Assembly (NCBI RefSeq): GCF_000264905.1
Contig: NW_006763133.1
Coordinates: 2,056,329 to 2,120,328 of the forward strand
Length of the DNA stretch: 64,000 nt
Source of the DNA: Stereum hirsutum FP-91666 SS1
Lineage: Eukaryota > Basidiomycota > Agaricomycetes > Russulales > Stereaceae
Reading direction: 5' to 3'
This document shows positions 49,085 through 61,370 of the stretch, piece after piece. Each line of letters starts with the position of its first letter. The first letter of the stretch is position 1. The notes beneath the pieces are model-generated. The model made no database searches. It had not been told where the DNA came from and saw nothing but the letters and a program-made list of their open reading frames with translations. A program made the position numbers and the translations under genes.

Positions 49085-52000
49085 ATGAGCGCAAAGTGAG
49101 TCAAAGCCCGTTCCTCCGTAACCTTAAATATGCTCATCATTTCCCACATTTCCCCTTAGAATTGAAACGCGTTTGTCCGACTCGTCGCAGCAGACGCAGA
49201 TCAACGGTCACGTTCTCGGCGGTAGCGAATTCGACGCGTCGTGGAAGCACCATAACGGCGACCAGACCCAGGACTATACGCCCTTGCAATTCTCAGAACA
49301 AACACCTCAATCTGAGCCAGTTGCTGCGCCCCCGGGCCTGCGATACAACTTCCCCGGCTTGACCGGCACGCAGACGCAGACGCAGACTCAGGGACTGGAT
49401 CTCGTCAGTAGCAAGGAACGGGACGACGATCTTGACAATTCCCAGAAGGAGAATGAGCCTACAAGTACCGACGAATCCCAGCCGGTCATCTCCAGATCTC
49501 CACCTCCGTCTGGGTCGCAGTCTGGGCAGTTATCTCCCGTTCAAGACGCAAAGTCGTCACTTGCCCTCAACCGACCTTCTTCTTCTGTCACGTCCGTTAA
49601 AATTATCAACAAGCCCGACGCGCCTCCTCTCCCTTTGAACGATATCATGCCACCCCCGACTAAAGCTTCGATTAAACCACCTTCACTCTCCACTATGAAG
49701 AACAAGATGCACGCGCCACCCCAGCCAAAAACTCCTCCGCCTCGAATCACCTCGAATACTCGTCGGGACAGACGTTCTTCTCCACCGGCCTCGCCAGACT
49801 CGTTCGCCGGAAGCCCTCCATTCCCTGACAAGCTCTACGAAAGGGAGAACCCTATGTTCCAAATGCCGGTATCACAGATATTCGAGGACGACGACGACGA
49901 CGAAGATCAGGGAGAGGAGGAAAAGACACGAGATCAGAGGCACGGTGTGTTCGGGTCCCAGGCTTCGTCAGTAGCAGTCCTTCATACCCTCACAGACAGT
50001 CGTTCTCCTTCCCTGTCGCCACCCAAAACATCCACTCCCAAGCGACCACGAAAAGGGCATTTCAATCCTTTCGACCCAAGCTCCGATGATGAGTCTCAGG
50101 AGTACGCTCAGCCCTTCAAGCCACCTCCCCCACCTCCGGTACCCGTTAAGCCCACCGCGTCGCAACTCTCTACGCCTCCTCTTCGTCCTACCCAGGAAGG
50201 GTCCTCACAAGATGAAATCCCTTCCTTCGAGGCAACCCAGCTCGCGTCTACTCAGCCCGTATCCGAGAGCGATTTAGTGTTGGACCATGACCCCAGAGGC
50301 AGGCCTCAGGTCGATTTCATCGTCCATGACACCGGAAATACACCCTCTACGACCGCGGACACGACCACGACCACAAATACCCATCCTCGCAGCCTTGCCA
50401 GCGTCGTCAATCGCGACAAACAATGGAGAGCGAAGGCGTACCTCAACACCGCTCCTCGCGTCGCTCCACAACGGAAGCCTCTTCATCCTCCTCCTCCCCC
50501 TCCTCCTTATAACCCTACCCCAGACAGTATCCCCAGTTCGAACTCCACTTCAGTTGTGCCCAACACGTCTGATGGCTCGACCCAAGCTATCCCGAACAAC
50601 TCCGGTGGCGATACCCAAGCAGAGGCCGAGACTCAGCCCGTCGATGACGGCAGCACCCAAGTCATCTCCGAATCCTCAAACGGTAGTAAAAAGCAAACGA
50701 AGTCTCAAGAACAGGAAGCGCTTTTCGAGTCCATCATGCGCTCGCGCCAGGAGACCACCCCAGCATCTTCTGCAGGTGTTCGCGGGCCTCCTGTACCGCC
50801 GCAGGTCACACATGAGAGTTCTATGGAGGTTGACGTTGTCCCTGATTCTGAACCAGCGCGTGCCATGGTCACGTCTTCGGCCGTGCAATCGGAATCTACG
50901 GGGGACACGAGTGTTCCGGACTCGGAAGCTCAATTCGGAGAGGTGGCGCAGGATTCCTCCAGGGAGCAGCGTGGTGAGCAGGAAGAAGAGGGAGAAGACA
51001 GTGACGACGATGATGAGGGCGAGGGTACACCACTGGCAATCACTATTCAGCGTAAGACGTCGGCCACAAGCGCTAAGTCGAAATCCGCCACAAAGCCGCC
51101 CGCGTCGACTATTCCGTTTCCTTCTACAGCGAAACCTTCCACCACACTCCCGGTTCGTCTCATTCTATATATATCAAAACTTTGTTGTTGAGAACTAAAT
51201 GTTTGGCGCTTAGGTTGATGCAGCAGCCGCGAAGAAGAAGAAGGGAACGAAGGCCAAAAACGCGAACGTGCCGCCTGCCTCTACCTCCAGGTCCACTCGT
51301 TCTCGAAGTGCTAAGTCTGTTCCTCGAGCAGAGTCATCGGAGGTTCCTTCGTCGGTGCCCCTGCAAGATCGCCCTCCTAAACTAGAGCCCACCAACTCTC
51401 GCAGCAAGGGCAAAGAGCGCGCTTCGAGCAACAACGACTCAACTCGTACTGGCCATCATAAATTCACTACGCTAGCCGACGACACCGACAGTCCTTTGAC
51501 GGAGGAGGAGAACGAGCAGGAGGAAGCTAACGTTTCGCATGAGAGTCAGGATCCCTTAGATCTTCTGTCGACGAAACAGGAAGACGAGTCCACCGAGCCT
51601 GCTTCCGATGTACAGATGTCCGAATCCGAGACCAAGAAGGCTTCCACATCTGCCCCTCGTAAGCGTAAACGCACGGCCTCGTCTAATGTTTCTAAGCCGA
51701 CCGTATCCCGATCATCCACGCGGACCAAGGAACCCACTGCGACTCCAACTGCCCGTTCGAACAAACGACTCAAGGGGAATAATTCGACTGTTCGGAGCAT
51801 TGGGGCTTCGTCAGGAGAGGCTACGAGGGTTTTTGCGTTGTGGATGGACGACGGGAACTATTACCTAGGGACCGTTCATTCGCTCCAAGACGGCTCTACG
51901 ACTAAGTTCAAGATTCACTTCGACGACGAAACGGACACGGTCGTGGACGTCTCACATATCGCTCGTGCTGAACCGCGGCTCGGAGATGAGGTCCTTCTTC

Positions 52001-53222
52001 TGAACGTCGATGCTGGCGACAAGGGAAAAATCTCCAGGATGGATCGCTTGGCTAGCCATGGCGTCGTCACTGTCGAGATCGACCACGGTGAGGAGTTGAG
52101 TTATGAAGAGGTCAAGTTGCGAGATTGTACGATCGCCGCGCTCACGTTCAAGAGGCAGTGGAAGGATAGGCTTGTCCTTCCGAACGAGATTGTCACCATC
52201 GTCCAGCCCAAAAACAGGAGGAACGCTTCCATGTCGTCGACGAAGATGTCTATTCGCAGCCAAACGCCCAGTGTTCCGCGTCCACTCGCGAGGACGGGCA
52301 TCGTCCTTACCGGAGCGGAGAAGGATCAGTATGTCAGGAGGATCAAGACGATGGGCGGGGTACATCTGGACGAGTGGCACTTGACCGTGTTTCCTATCGA
52401 TTTCAAGCACGAGACACAGAATCGATGGGTGGCGAAGAAGAGCGACTTCAAGGTGACCCCTACGAAGAACGTCGACAAGGTCTTCCTGCTTTCGGATAAA
52501 GCGAACCAGAAACCAAAGTATCTTATTGCGCTCGCGTTGGGTATTCCTTGCGTTTCGTTTGATTGGCTTGACGCATTGGAAGTGAACGTGAGTGTTCTCA
52601 TTTACACTTTTGAAGCATGCATGAGTGACCGGCGGGTCCGATCTTCTTTTTAGGCGCAGGAAGATTGGACGCGATATCTTCTCCCAGCTGGATTCTCTGA
52701 CGAATTGCGTGCCAGGCCTTCGCAGAAGGTCGATTTTAATTGGGGAACCAGCAAGGAGCACCTCACGGAGATCGCATCCAACCCTTTGACGTTCAGGTTG
52801 TTCGAGGACAAGTCCGTCTTGGTTGTCGGTGCCGAGTTCTTCCCGCCCGCTCCCAGCAAGAATCGAAGGGTACGTTTCGCGTTTCGCTCATTGGCTCTTT
52901 CACTTCGTTGCATTGTCCTGACTCCTGACTCGTCACGCGTTACGTGCGTTCCTAGCAAGCATCGACGACATCGCTTTCGCTTGACAGATCGACCGAGCTC
53001 GTCCCACACATCATCCTATGCATGGGTGCCACAAGCGTGGAGGCCGTGCCTGAGCTGAAGTATGCTTCGAAGCCGAACCTCGCGTCGTTTGACTACATCG
53101 TCGTCGATCAGGTTACGGAGAAGGACCTGCCCGAGGCGACGATGGACAAGTTCGTACCCTTCCAGTGGGTGAAGGATTGTCTCATCTCTGGACGAGCACA
53201 CCCTCGCGAGTCTGCCACTTGA
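49085..53222 (+). CDS. Rad9/Crb2/53BP1-like DNA damage checkpoint adaptor
   Basis: Mediator that links ATR/ATM-type kinases to Chk1/Rad53-type effectors at damaged chromatin. The first exon (49085-49095) encodes MSAK, joined to IETRLSDSSQQTQ at 49160. The N-terminal 650 residues are disordered and rich in SQ/TQ sites, including a TQTQTQTQ run (49368-49391), plus acidic and Pro tracts. A Tudor/Rad53-binding region follows (RVFALWMDDGNYYLGTVHSL, DETDTVVDVSHIARAEPRLG, VTVEIDHGEELSYEEVKLRD). Tandem BRCT repeats form the C-terminus: LARTGIVLTGAEKDQYVRRI, YLIALALGIPCVSFDWLDAL, EDKSVLVVGAEFFPPAPS, LVPHIILCMGATSVEAVPEL, FDYIVVDQVTEKDLPE, FVPFQWVKDCLISGRA. Tudor plus BRCT2 is diagnostic. It diverges from the mucin-like gene. 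Four to five introns. Confidence 0.93.
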
Positions 53223-53904
53223 TATGTTATGAACTCAAACTAAACCATCACATCATTAACACTATCTTCCCTTGTATCTCTCAGTATATATCTCGATTGA
53301 GTTTTAACTCTTCTTGATTCTCTCGCCTGCTAACACTGTAACACTTCTAGCCACCATCTCCCCACCATCTGATCTCACATACCTTACGTTCTTGATTTAC
53401 CCTGCCTTCTTGCTTGCCCGCTTCTGCGCCGCACTCCTGCTCTGCCTGTTCACATTTCTGACGTGTTTTTGCTTGTGTATATCATTATATACAGTATTTG
53501 TCGATGCTTGAAACAGTCAAAGCTGAAAGAACTGGAGGCGTCGGATTGCCTCGATAAGGATACGTGAAATCCCTGGGAGACATAACTAACTAGAACTAAG
53601 CAAGTACACAATACAGAGAGCATATTATAGGTAAGTAAGAAGGTGTCCATGTCCGTGCTGATGGAATGCAAAGAAAGTTGTGTGCGTGCGTGCGTGCGTG
53701 ATAGTGAGCGTGCCGTTAGAAAAACAAGAGTGAAACCGGGTAGTTTAGTAGCTAGACGAAAGGGTCTTACTGCTAGTGCGCACTGAATGTCCGAGGAAAT
53801 AGTAGGATAACGAGAAGGGGATGAGGATTGAGGATGGGGGAGTGGGTGGATCGTGAAGCTATCGCCCGCGAGGAAGCGTCGTGAGTCCGCCGAAACGGGT
53901 GGGT
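53223..53904. other. Convergent 3' intergenic region with (TGCG)n microsatellite
   Basis: 680 bp lies between stops of the Rad9-like gene (+) and the BRI3-like gene (-). A TGCG tetranucleotide run lies at about 53683-53700. No gene was seen. Confidence 0.65.
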
Positions 53905-54430
53905 TCAGTCAATGCGAGCGCCACATCGTGCACATTTCTTCTCTGTGTCGATGCTGAAAGTTCAATTTGGTTAGGTGGGGATGTAGCGGCTAAGTAGAGG
54001 CGAAACGCACACTAAACACATTAGACCGATGGGGAATAATAGGATTGCACAAACGATGCCACACAGTCCAAAGCTGGTGGTAACATCGTGGTCTCCCTGA
54101 TTGCACCGGTGCAGAACTAAAAGGGCAACGAAGTTCGGTCAGACGAATGGAGACAGTCCGACCGAGTAACTCTGACGCACATTGTGTCCGGTAAGAGTCT
54201 CCTACCCACTGATTGCCATATGGATTTGCTCTGTCAGTATATGGGCTCCCTGGTGGTGGATATGCGGCAGCTGCTGGTGGACGTGCAGGTTGTCGATATG
54301 AAGTGCTGGGTTGTGGTGCAGATGAGGATGCTGCAGGGTAGGCTGGTGGAGGGACGGGTGCCGGTTGTGTCTGTGTTCGAGCTTCGGCATCGACCTCATC
54401 CTGAGACGGCTTCAGGTCTATCAGGACCAT
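53905..54430 (-). CDS. BRI3-like small Pro-rich membrane protein
   Basis: Three exons, 54430-54181, 54116-54011 and 53953-53905, give 134 aa in frame. The N-terminal half is Pro/Ala/Tyr-rich (PAPVPPPAYPAASSSAPQPS, AAAAYPPPGSPYTDRANPYG). A short zinc-type Cys pattern and a membrane segment follow (HRCNQGDHDVTTSFG, LCGIVCAILLFPIGLMCL), then a terminal CARCGARID. Pro-rich tail, hydrophobic FPIG segment and a final C-x2-C is the layout of brain protein I3 (BRI3), a lysosomal or endomembrane protein in animals. The role in fungi is unknown. It diverges from PAC1. Confidence 0.75.
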
Positions 54431-54847
54431 GGTGGCGAATTTGTTTGTGGAAACGTAGAGGGAGGGAGACTAGGATGTGGGTGAGAGCAAGAGGCGGATA
54501 GCCATGAGCATCAAAAGTTGACGCAGAACAGCCGCAAAGCGATAGCTCCCACTGATCACGTAAGGGTGCAACTTGTTAGCTTCCGCCCGTTGGCTTCCCT
54601 TTGTGTCTGGCAACGGTCCCTGTGCTGCCTTTTGCTTCGAGAGCACTCACAGGACGTCCTCTCAGGCTTCTCGTCAATATCCAGCGTGATTCGGCGAGAT
54701 AAGTCTGCAAGCGACCCGCCAATTGAAAGCCTTGTGGCGGCCACCCTTCCCACGGGCGCCTAACTAGGTTGTACAATCGACCGCGTCTCGCGTCCAACTC
54801 TCCACTTCGCCTCATCGACTTCACCCTCAACCTCCGTCCCGCCTACC
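54431..54847. promoter_or_regulatory. Divergent promoter of BRI3-like gene and PAC1
   Basis: 417 bp between starts. The PAC1 side has a CT-rich leader (54780-54845). No other feature was recognised. Confidence 0.5.
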
Positions 54848-56766
54848 ATGGCCACGACTCTCTCTGAACGTCAGAAGGATGAACTGTGAGCCGCACTCAT
54901 TACTGGCGAAAATTACAGTCTTGTTCAAAACCCTGCCCAATATAGACATAAATCCATTGTCGATTATCTCAATTCTGCAGGCTATACGGAGACGATGAAG
55001 CAATTCCAAGCAGAGGTTCCAGGCATGGTGCGTCCGCTTCCGCGGAGATAATCCTCTGTGACTTTGTCTTTACAACTGTACATGTACACTAGGCCGATTT
55101 CCAGCCGGATCCTGCGTCCAAGACCTCTGGCATTCTTGTCAAGAAATGGACGAGTATCATCCGACTGCAGAAGAAGGTAGGGCTGGTGTTAGCTTCTTGA
55201 GCATAACTAACTGTGTCCATGTAGATTTTGGATCTTGAAGCAAGACTTAGTCAGGCCTTGGAGGAGACGTCGAATATGGTCTCTATAGGCCCTAGCTCAG
55301 TCACCAAACGAACGAACCCAGACTGGCTACCAACAGCAGGGTCAAAGCACACTTTAACAGGCCACCGAGGGATGGTCAATGCCGTTGCTTTCCATCCACT
55401 GTACTCTGTACTTGCTTCCGCCTCAGACGACTTCACGATCAAAATTTGGGATTGGGAGACCGGAGAGCTGGAGCGGACGCTGAAGGCGCACACCAAGCGC
55501 GTTACGGACTGTCAGTTCGATTCGAAAGGAAAACAACTTGGTGCGTCCCACCCCTGCTTAATCCCTCATTTCTGTCGCTCTACGGGCTCAAGTTGCATCT
55601 TCGCCGCCACGGTCAACGCGCTCATGTGGCCCATCCAGTAACTTCATCCTATGATCTTTTTATCAAGTTGTGGAATGTTGATAACGCATATCACAACTTT
55701 GCAACTCTCCGAGGACACGACCATTCCGTTTCATCTGCACGCTTTCTACCTGGAGATACCCACATTCTGAGCTCCAGCCGTGATGCCACCGTGCGTATCT
55801 GGGAGATTTCAACCACGTCAGTCGTTTCTCTGCGTCCTTCGTCTTGAAGGCTCACTCTTTGCTTTATAGACATTGCATAAAGGTCTTTACTCCGCATACC
55901 AAATGGATTTGTCGAGCATTGACCAATACGACTGGACGGTATATCGTGACTAGCTCGATGGACCACGTCAGTATCCCTCTTGACGTATCCTACCCTACGC
56001 TACTCGATCCTGACATCTCCGGATTGAACCCATCTTCGATGCTTGCAGACTGCAAAAGTCATCGATGCAGAGACGGGTTCGACACGAGCTGAATTCCGAG
56101 GCCACGATCATGTCGTCGAAATAGCTATGTTCGTACCACCAGGGACCGTCCCAGCGATAAAGGAGCTTGTCGCTCAAGTAGTCAGTATAGTCTTTCAATG
56201 CGAGCTTGCTCCATACTGACTCTCTGCGCATTTAGCCTGGGGCCCCTGTCCCAGACGCCGATTCTCTCTCGTTTGCATACGTCGCGACTGGCTCCCGTGA
56301 TCGGACAGTAAGATTATGGGACGCGACGCATGGACAAATGCTATGGACCTTCGTAAGTGCTTCGTTGTTCTCGCGGCTTCTCTGCGCCGAATGCTGAGGT
56401 CTTGGGACAGGTCGGACACGACAACTGGGTTCGCGACATCGTCTTCCACCCTGCCGGCAAACATATGATCACTGCGGCAGACGATAGCACTTATCGCATA
56501 TGGGATCTGAAGACTGGACGGTGTGTGCGGGTGGTGGAGGCGCACGAGCGATTTGTGTCGTGTATCGCTTGGGGACGACAGACTGTCAGTGCGGAGTCGT
56601 CCAACGGGAATTCATCAGAGGGCCCGGCACCAACGAGACTCCTTAACGTGATAGCTACGGGTGGGAGTGACCAGGTGAGCATCTCTTCCGACTCTTTTCG
56701 TATGTCCTTACTGAAAGGTTATCATTTCACTTCGTTCCGTAGACGGTGAAGATCTGGTTGCCATGA
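54848..56766 (+). CDS. PAC1: PAC1/LIS1 nuclear distribution protein
   Basis: Dynein regulator for nuclear migration and hyphal transport, homologous to human LIS1 and Aspergillus NudF. The LisH motif spans the first two introns ([33 protein letters not shown]). A coiled-coil segment ([19 protein letters not shown]) follows, then seven WD40 repeats: [131 protein letters not shown]. It ends TVKIWLP at 56766. Many short introns (about nine). Length and domain order are normal for the family. Confidence 0.95.
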
Positions 56767-57349
56767 TGAGCTCCATGCATTGATTCGTTGTTATTCACCG
56801 CTCCGGTCTCGATGTCTCTTCGATCTCCAGTTTTCGTTGCGGATTCCCGTGCTCGTCGCTCCCTCATACCATTCCTTTCTTGCTGTGCTATGTATCCTGC
56901 ATCACGATCATTTTTTTCTCCTTTTTCATTTTCACGGATTGATTCTCACTAGTAATAATTGTACGGTATCTCGCCAGAGCCTGAGCACACGGAAACCTAC
57001 TTCGGCATAATGATGCTGTGTTACTATATCTATATGGTCGGCAGTCGTCATTGTTTGTCAGATTTTTGGGTGAAATGCTACGTTGTTTAGATGTGTGCGA
57101 GCGCGGGCTGTACTGTTGTAAGGGTCACCTATGACCTTTTGAAGACGGGATGGAAGAGCACGACCGGGACGGAATGTGTCAAGGGCCACAGACACGAAGT
57201 GGCGCCACAACGCTACACGTGATCGCGATCGCGAGCCGCAAGACTCGAGAGCGTGTTGAGCCGAGCGGAGTCTCGTTGACCGTCCCCGCGTCAACACCCT
57301 GCTCGACCCTCGAGGCCCACCTGCCTGCTAGCCCTCCGACTACCGTATC
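56767..57349. other. Tandem intergenic region (PAC1 3' end, chromodomain gene promoter)
   Basis: 583 bp. It is T/CT-rich after PAC1. Short ORFs on both strands have no family support. Confidence 0.5.
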
Positions 57350-59967
57350 ATGCCCAAGCGACGCGAACAAGAAGATTCTGAGGAGGAGGAGGAAGAAGAG
57401 TATGAAGTCGGTGAGTGTTCACCGTCGTGAAGCCTGTGGTGAGGCAAGCGCGCTAACAGGCCGTGAACAATACAGAGTCGATCATTTCGGCGAAGGCTAA
57501 GAAAAGGGGGAAGAAACTGACTTGGGTGAGTCTAGTTTTCTGGAAGTTGGTTCATTGTGAGACGAGGTCTAACTTGCGATGTCGCTGGCTTGAATGGTTC
57601 AGTCGTACTATGTCAAGGTGCGTCTGTCGCGTTCTTCGTTCTGAGCAGCCTACTTACCTGCCACGACTATGGATCGTAGTGGAAAGGATACAATGACCCA
57701 AAAGATAACACGTGGGTCAAATTCAACTTTCACCTTGTCATCCCGTCGAAGTTACTCTTGCTTATTCCTTGGGCGATGTATCTAGCTGGGAGCCCGAGGA
57801 ATCGTTCGACGGCAGCGCAGACGAGATCGTTAACAAATTCTGGGAGCGGGTCAACCTAGGAGGACGCAAGAGGAACGTTGCAGCTGACTTCAATCACGAT
57901 GAGCAGTTTCATCCTACAGGACCGCCACGTACGTCTCTTCTACACCCTTTCTCCCTATGCCCCTGACTTCTGGCATTCAAACGGTCTATGTCTAGTGAGG
58001 CGCAAGAAATCTGCCCCGAGGCTGCAGGCAGAGCCATCCCCTCCAACAAAACCTGTGAAGCCCACTCCTACTCCTACTCGCAAAAATGCAACCACAGCTG
58101 CTGCCTCCCCTTCTGTCGAACCTGCGCGGCGAAAAACTGGCAGGCCTCGTAAGAGAGATCCTTCACCCGATTCATCCGACGTGGAAGTGATAGAAGACTC
58201 GGGGCCGTCATCTCCTCGCAAGTCTTCGCGCAAGCGAAGTCGCTCCTCAAAGAACGCGGCCGACAATAGTGTCGATCAAATCGTGGAACCGACACCGAAG
58301 AAGGCGAGGAGGGCAGTAGAGAAAAGGGCTACGGAACCAGAGACTTCAAGTTCGAGAAATCGCGGCCGTCTCTCACGGGGTGATAAGCCGTCGAAGTCGG
58401 GTGCTAAGGTCGCTGATGAAGGGTGAGTGCCGTTGTTTGCTCTCGCATGCGTTTGTGTCTGATCAGTGCATCTGGATAGAGAGGAAATTACTCATCAGAC
58501 GGCTGAGGGTGACGACCTATTCGGCCCAGATGGTGATGTGCCTATGCCTGCTGAAGCTCCTACGAACTCAGACATGGAGATCGTTCCAGATTCGACCTCA
58601 CCCACACCTCCAGTTCCTGCACTCCCAGCTCACCGTGCCCGCGCAGCTAACCCGCGCGTTAAACTTCTCGATCCTGAAGAGATACAAGTGTCTCTGAACG
58701 GTGCTATCTCCACCAAAGCTCGTGCCGTTACCGGTAACGGGCGGACGGCCGCCACCAACAACGCGACTGCCGGGCCATCCGTGCCTCGTACAGATTCTAA
58801 TCAGTCCCCGCCCAGGAAGTTTGGGCCACCGAAGCGAAAGCTTCCCAACAGGAAGGACTCGCTTCTGACTTTCGAGAAAGGTGGTCTCAAGACGCTGAAA
58901 CGAGTTCCGAAAGCTGCTGAGCCTATGCAAGAGGATACTGCGGAAGTCCTAGAGTCTAGGAATAGCCCTGAGGCGTTCGATGCGAGCCTCTTCGGTTCAG
59001 ACGAAGAATCTGGTCAGCCTGGAACGTCCGTGCAGGCTCAACCGAAGCCGACAGGAAAAGATCTGTTGGCCTTGGCTGGACACAATGAGGCGGATGCCAA
59101 TGAGCTACCTGATTTCGACGAGGAGCCGGCCCCTGTGGTTGCTGAACCAGCACCGTGAGTGAGGTTCCAGTTCCATTGCGATGTCACGTCCTTACATTTT
59201 CTCTACGTCTTCCAGGATCCAGGAGAAGCCCGCAGCCCCTGTGATTGTAACTAGGCCGGATATGTTCGCTGGTTTCAAACGACCCAGCTCGTCTATGTTC
59301 AGTCCCTTGACCATGGGTGGCAGCTATTTCTCCCCGAGGGAAGATCAGTGAGTCACCATCCTTTGTGTAAAGGAGCGTCAGCTCATCTGGGTCTCTTCCG
59401 CTAGAACCGACGCATCATTAGCACCTTTCCACATATTCCTCACACCCCAAGTATCCATGCCCATTGAGCCAAAAGATGTTCATCCTACCACTCGTACCGA
59501 CGGAGAAACCATCGACGCCATTATGCAGGATATCAGACGCAAGGGAGACAAGTCGCCACCCGGAAAATTCTACACACAAGAGCTCTCGCTTTCGATCGTA
59601 GACACCTTGGAAAAGGCGAAGTCGCATGCCCGTGTGACTCTCCACGAGTCAGCGAATGACGGACACAGAGCTATGTTCCAATCTTTCTCTGCTCGCTTGA
59701 GTCAAGGTGGCGCGGTTAGTTGTATTACGCTGACTGACTCATAAACGAACTTGTGCTAATCGTGGTGTGCAGATTGCTACGGCTTCTATGCCACATGTCG
59801 GGTTGATGCTGTACTATGCGGCAACGAACAAGCACCTCGTAGAGAAGCTGGATGTCCCGGTAGCTCTTCGTGGGCTGGTGGACACTGTGCTCGTCTCGTA
59901 CCTGCATATGCAAGACTTCATGAAGTACGCGGATCTGGCGACTATGTATGAGGATGTCCGGTGGTAG
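57350..59967 (+). CDS. Chromodomain nuclear protein
   Basis: Likely methyl-lysine reader. Acidic start MPKRREQEDSEEEEEEEYEV, then the chromodomain assembled from short exons: EYEVESIISAKAKKRGKKL, SYYVK (a 15-nt exon, about 57603-57617), WKGYNDPKDNTWEPEESF, ADEIVNKFWERV. The aromatic-cage positions look intact (Tyr of EYEVE, Trp and Tyr of VKWKGY), as in HP1/Swi6-type domains. A long basic, Ser/Pro-rich linker contains the AT-hook-like KTGRPRKRDP and other nuclear-localisation-like runs. The C-terminal globular part (IDAIMQDIRRKGDKSPPGKF, FSARLSQGGAIATASMPHVG, HMQDFMKYADLATMYEDVRW) is not a chromoshadow domain that I recognise. It could act in heterochromatin in the manner of Chp1/Chp2, but orthology is unproven. 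Confidence 0.85.
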
Positions 59968-61370
59968 GATAGTGTTTAGTAGCGTAACACTTCTTGGTAT
60001 TCTCAGTCCTCTGCATTGATCGTCCCTCCTTGACATCTGCTCTCGTCCGTTCTTATGAGCTTACATCCCCATGCGTATGAAATGACCATTATTTCTTGTG
60101 CCGGCCTGATATCATCCTTTGGTGTCGTTGCTCTACGTATATATCTTCTTTCATCAGACGAAACCGTTGAAGGACGAACGTATGTCGCAAGCGCCATGTC
60201 ACAGATTCATATACAACCCCTCAACTATCCGGCGTCGCATGTCTTTCGGTTGGGCTGCCTTTTCGACGGGAATCACTCTACTATGTAGCCGAGCAGTCAT
60301 AGAGTACGCCACAGTGGCACTGAAAGTCTGGATGTCATCCCCACATCAAATTTCAAATTATGTCTCTGCTCGTCCTTACCCCGCATTCGCTGTGAGCGTC
60401 ATGTTCGAACAAGTCTCAAAGTCCGTTTTGCTCTTAAACTGAGCAGGCACGGTCTGAAACTCATCAGTCCGTCGCAAACTCCTCCCAACACTCCGAATCC
60501 GAATCTGGCAGCCAGAGCGCGATAATACCGGTCCGCCACCGTATGGGAATTTGACGTAGGAGGTCAGCTGGTCATCCCAGGCGGAACGGTCTGTTGGCAC
60601 AGTGCCCCAGCGCACAGAGTTCCGAGTTCCAAGCACTTGGTAATGAACATCGGGCAATCTGGCGCTTGATGGGCTTCGAATGCTTCCGGGTCGAGGATGA
60701 GTTCGTTGTTCGAGGAGACGCGGAGATGTTGAGTCCTCGGGAGGTATTACATATTCGTACGTAATCATGTTTTCCCTCCCTTCGCTTCCCCTCGTCTTCC
60801 CCTCATTCCCACCTCTATCACCCGAGTCCCCAGTTGGGGCCCCTCATTTCTCGTCATGAATGCTAGAAGTACGCTTATATTAATAAATTCTTCGTAACGT
60901 CATGATGTTTATCTCTGGCTCGTACATACACAACCAAGGTGCACTTTAAACCCTCATCGCTGAATGTGATTCTTTGCGACAAGTTAGGTGAACGAGATTG
61001 CGAGGTTCCAAGACATTCACCAGTCAGATGAACGATGAACGCCAGTGTATTGAGTATAAGCGTATTTTGTGACGATAGTACATCCGTGATAGGTGATTAA
61101 AACAGCGCAGACATCAGATTTCGTGGCATGCTATGTAGGTAATGATAATGAGACGAATAAGTGGTGGGTCATAAATAGAATGTGAGGGGGATCTCAGCAA
61201 GTCGTCGTGGGTATGCATGGGTAGTCTAATATGTCTAGTGTCTAGTTGCCGAACCATCTTGTCTAAGTTGTCTAGAGTCTAGATATATCCCTGAATCCCA
61301 AACACAAACCCAATCGAAATGTAAACAGTCGTAAAAGTGATGATGGCGTGAAGGCGATGCGTAGAATGCA
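59968..61370. other. Intergenic region, one doubtful ORF
   Basis: 1.4 kb between the chromodomain gene and the MFS transporter stop. A 130-codon minus-strand ORF at 60376-60768 (start MITYEYVIPPEDS, with WGTVPTDRSAWDDQLTSYVK) has a fairly protein-like composition, but I found no intron signature or family. I leave it as doubtful. The rest, about 60860-61370, is AT-richer and looks non-coding. Confidence 0.5.

Noticed and set aside
50287..51198. 303-codon plus-strand ORF inside the checkpoint adaptor
   Set aside because: Alternative frame of the long Rad9-like exon; Arg/Pro-rich and without domains.
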